Below the pieces are notes generated by a model that saw nothing but the letters and a program-made list of their open reading frames with translations, made no database searches and was not told the DNA's origin. DNA of 64,000 bases from Moraxellaceae bacterium (GTDB lineage: Bacteria; Pseudomonadota; Gammaproteobacteria; Pseudomonadales; Moraxellaceae), in NCBI GenBank assembly GCA_004173455.1, contig SECL01000013.1, forward strand, positions 57,216 through 121,215. Direction: 5' to 3'. How positions within the stretch are numbered: the stretch's first letter is position 1; each line of letters begins with the position of its first letter. Shown here one piece after another: positions 62,414-64,000 of the stretch. The position numbers and the translations under genes were made by a program.

Positions 62414-63616
62414 TTATTCAGGTATCTGAATCAGCACAATTGCATCTTCATACAAATGACAGAACATGGCCAATAGTTGCTGCGTATTTTCAGAAGTATT
62501 TAAGTCCGAATCTGAGTCTAAATCCTGTGTCGTAAAAGATTGCAGATTCAATACTTCGCCATCTGCCAGCCGTTTGAGCACGGGTGCAAGGTGAGTGGGG
62601 ACATCTAATGGCTCACCTTGTGCCCAGAATTCCAGTTGCGCATTGTCTGCATGGCGATATAGCAATCGTGTGGCAGGTTCACGCTGAATAATCGCGCCTT
62701 CCTGTAATAACTCCTGCAACTCTTGCGTACTGAGGGCTTCATTTTCCGGCAAGCTGTCGGGATATTTGGTTTCGGTTAACAGGCTTAATGCTGCTTCATC
62801 AAAATAACTGGTATTTTGCAGCAATTGAATCACCTGCTGTTTTAACATGGCCAAATCGGTGCTACTGACTTCGCCCGCAGACTGAATAGTACGGTTGGCA
62901 AGATCAGGCACTGGAATCTGGGTGTCCGGCTTGCTCAGCAAATGATCCGTGAAGTCATCCAGCAATTGGGTTTTATCAGGCATGCGAAAACCAAACGATA
63001 GGGTCAGACAGTTGTCTTCTGCCACGCCATAATGCGACAGAGTAGGCGGCACATACAACAAATCCCCCGGTTCAAGGATTTCATCAAACTGCACATCCAT
63101 ATCGGCCAGCAAGCGTAGCGGTTGATTCGGCAGTAACTCAGTCTCTGGGGTGCAATATTGTCCCAGTTGCCAACGGCGCGTGCCATAAGACTGCACCAGA
63201 AATACATCATACTGGTCATAATGACGGCCTACCGAGCCACCTTTGGGCGCGTAGGACACCATAATATCATCACGGCGCCATTGTGGAATAAAATCAAAAT
63301 GCTGCCATAACTGCGCAATCTCAGGTGAAAAATGATCCAGCGCCTGTACCAGTAAAGTCCACAATGGCGGCAGTTTCTTAAAATCCTTGCCGGTTAAGGG
63401 CGAGTTTTTGACCCGCCATTGCTCATTTTGGGCACCTTGCTGGGTTAGTAAGCGGGCAGTCACGCCTTCTTCCTGCGCCAGTTCCACAATCTCATCAGGC
63501 ACCAGTAAACCTTTAACCTGTGGCATGGCATTTTTAACCAGTAACGGCTTTTTTTGCCAGTAGTCGGCAAAGAATTCAGCAGCACTAATGCCACCCAACA
63601 CCTGTAAATTTTGCAT
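62414..63616 (-). CDS. roxA: Ribosomal protein L16 arginine hydroxylase (JmjC/cupin)
   Basis: A 400-residue Fe(II)/2-oxoglutarate oxygenase of the YcfD/RoxA type. The iron motif H-x-D lies in GRHYDQYDVFLVQ (about 132-144), with the distal His in PTLSHYGVAEDN near 193; SYGTRRWQLG is also diagnostic. The N-terminal KKPLLVKNA and a C-terminal winged-helix-like dimer part complete the protein. It hydroxylates an arginine of ribosomal protein L16. Length is a little above E. coli YcfD (373). Confidence 0.93.
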   Translation of the reverse strand: MQNLQVLGGISAAEFFADYWQKKPLLVKNAMPQVKGLLVPDEIVELAQEEGVTARLLTQQGAQNEQWRVKNSPLTGKDFKKLPPLWTLLVQALDHFSPEIAQLWQHFDFIPQWRRDDIMVSYAPKGGSVGRHYDQYDVFLVQSYGTRRWQLGQYCTPETELLPNQPLRLLADMDVQFDEILEPGDLLYVPPTLSHYGVAEDNCLTLSFGFRMPDKTQLLDDFTDHLLSKPDTQIPVPDLANRTIQSAGEVSSTDLAMLKQQVIQLLQNTSYFDEAALSLLTETKYPDSLPENEALSTQELQELLQEGAIIQREPATRLLYRHADNAQLEFWAQGEPLDVPTHLAPVLKRLADGEVLNLQSFTTQDLDSDSDLNTSENTQQLLAMFCHLYEDAIVLIQIPE

Positions 63617-64000
63617 GTGATCGCATCTTCCTATCTGAACAATAAATAAAACCGCTGGCTCAGTGCAGCATTAAAAGGCTAATTTAATATCCTAGTGTAA
63701 ATTTTGGCCTACTAAAATATAATCCAACCCAATACAACACAGTTAAAACTATAGTAAAACTAAAAACAATAAGACTAAAAATATAAAAGGGCGAAACCAG
63801 TTCACCCTTTTAACCCTACATTATTTAATCATGCCTTAATTGCTGTAACCCAAGCGTCGAAGCAATCGAAGTGGCGGATTAATTAATTTTGGGGCTGTAG
63901 TAGCACAGGTTAGATTTTCGTCCAAATGAGCAATGTTTTTAATTGCTCTTTAGGCGACCCATAATTGAATCTAAACCTTGCGAAGCAGTGCTTCTCATCT
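63617..64000. other. Unresolved 384-base right edge with structured sequence
   Basis: Bases 63617-63784 are AT-rich and should hold the roxA promoter. Beyond a leftward terminator (63785-63811) lies a more GC-rich stretch with long imperfect pairing: GGTTAGATT (63908-63916) with AATCTAAACC near 63968, and GAGCAAT/ATTGCTC inside. Minus-strand reading gives short open stretches in two frames (one ending LRRLGYSN at the TAA near 63837, one entering from the edge and stopping at 63939), so a degraded gene or a structured RNA are both possible. Confidence 0.3.
63785..63811 (-). terminator. Strong hairpin terminator facing left
   Basis: AAAAGGGCGAA and TTCACCCTTTT pair over 11 positions with one mismatch and a 5-base loop. 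On the minus strand it is followed by a T-rich tail (TATATTTTT). It implies a leftward transcript entering from the right edge. Confidence 0.75.

Noticed and set aside
63908..63978. Imperfect inverted repeat with GTTAGAT and ATCTAAAC ends, resembling an integron attC site
   Set aside because: The arm order is GTT...AAC, the reverse of attC, and no integrase or cassette array is visible.

Overview
The window looks like a chromosomal segment of a gamma-proteobacterium of the family Moraxellaceae (Acinetobacter/Alkanindiges/Moraxella type). This is inferred from moderately low GC, the gene order rpsF-rpsR-rplI-dnaB-alr, a cyoABCDE quinol oxidase operon, and the protein families present. I see no rRNA, tRNA, CRISPR array, intact insertion sequence or prophage. 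It reads as core and metabolic chromosome with a few uncharacterised genes.

Layout. 1-8.3 kb: a FemAB/GNAT-like protein cut by the left edge, an Mpo1-like protein, a LemA / M48 protease pair, leuA followed with no gap by a probable DNA polymerase III psi subunit, a hydroxyacid dehydrogenase and an unlisted 58-residue membrane protein. 8.3-17.2 kb: a glyoxalase-like protein, two quinone/NAD(P)H oxidoreductases, a copper-resistance operon (Cys/His-containing exported protein, copA, copB), bepA and a WYL regulator. 17.7-21.5 kb: a four-gene Anbu (bacterial proteasome-like) operon with an unusually short alpha-E protein. 21.5-29 kb: a small membrane protein coupled to alr, dnaB, the rpsF-rpsR-rplI operon with a structured leader, and an uncharacterised pair (730-residue exported protein plus DUF3142 lipoprotein). 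29-34 kb: cyoABCDE.

34.4-53.5 kb is a nitrate-assimilation and molybdenum island. On the minus strand, narK, nirB, a NirD-flavoprotein fusion, nasA, mobA, moaA, an unknown gene, moaD, moaE, moaCB and moeA run in one direction. Import of nitrate, its reduction to ammonium and synthesis of the molybdenum cofactor are thus grouped. Divergently lie a short ModE-like regulator and modABC (molybdate import), then nasS-nasT (nitrate-responsive antitermination). Upstream of narK I read a sigma-54 promoter whose predicted start falls directly at two tandem hairpins with A..G.. hexaloops, the form expected for an ANTAR (NasT) RNA target. A ModE-type operator lies before modA, and a perfect FNR/Anr-type palindrome lies between nirB and the NirD fusion.

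53.8-64 kb: a GYF/RDD membrane protein, ppsA with a terminator-like hairpin in its leader, the divergent regulator ppsR, a stand-alone glutamate-synthase FMN-domain protein, an HSL-type esterase with tandem terminators, an uncharacterised protein, the ribosomal oxygenase roxA, and an unresolved structured right edge.

All assignments come from reading motifs and protein sequences by eye; no database search was run.
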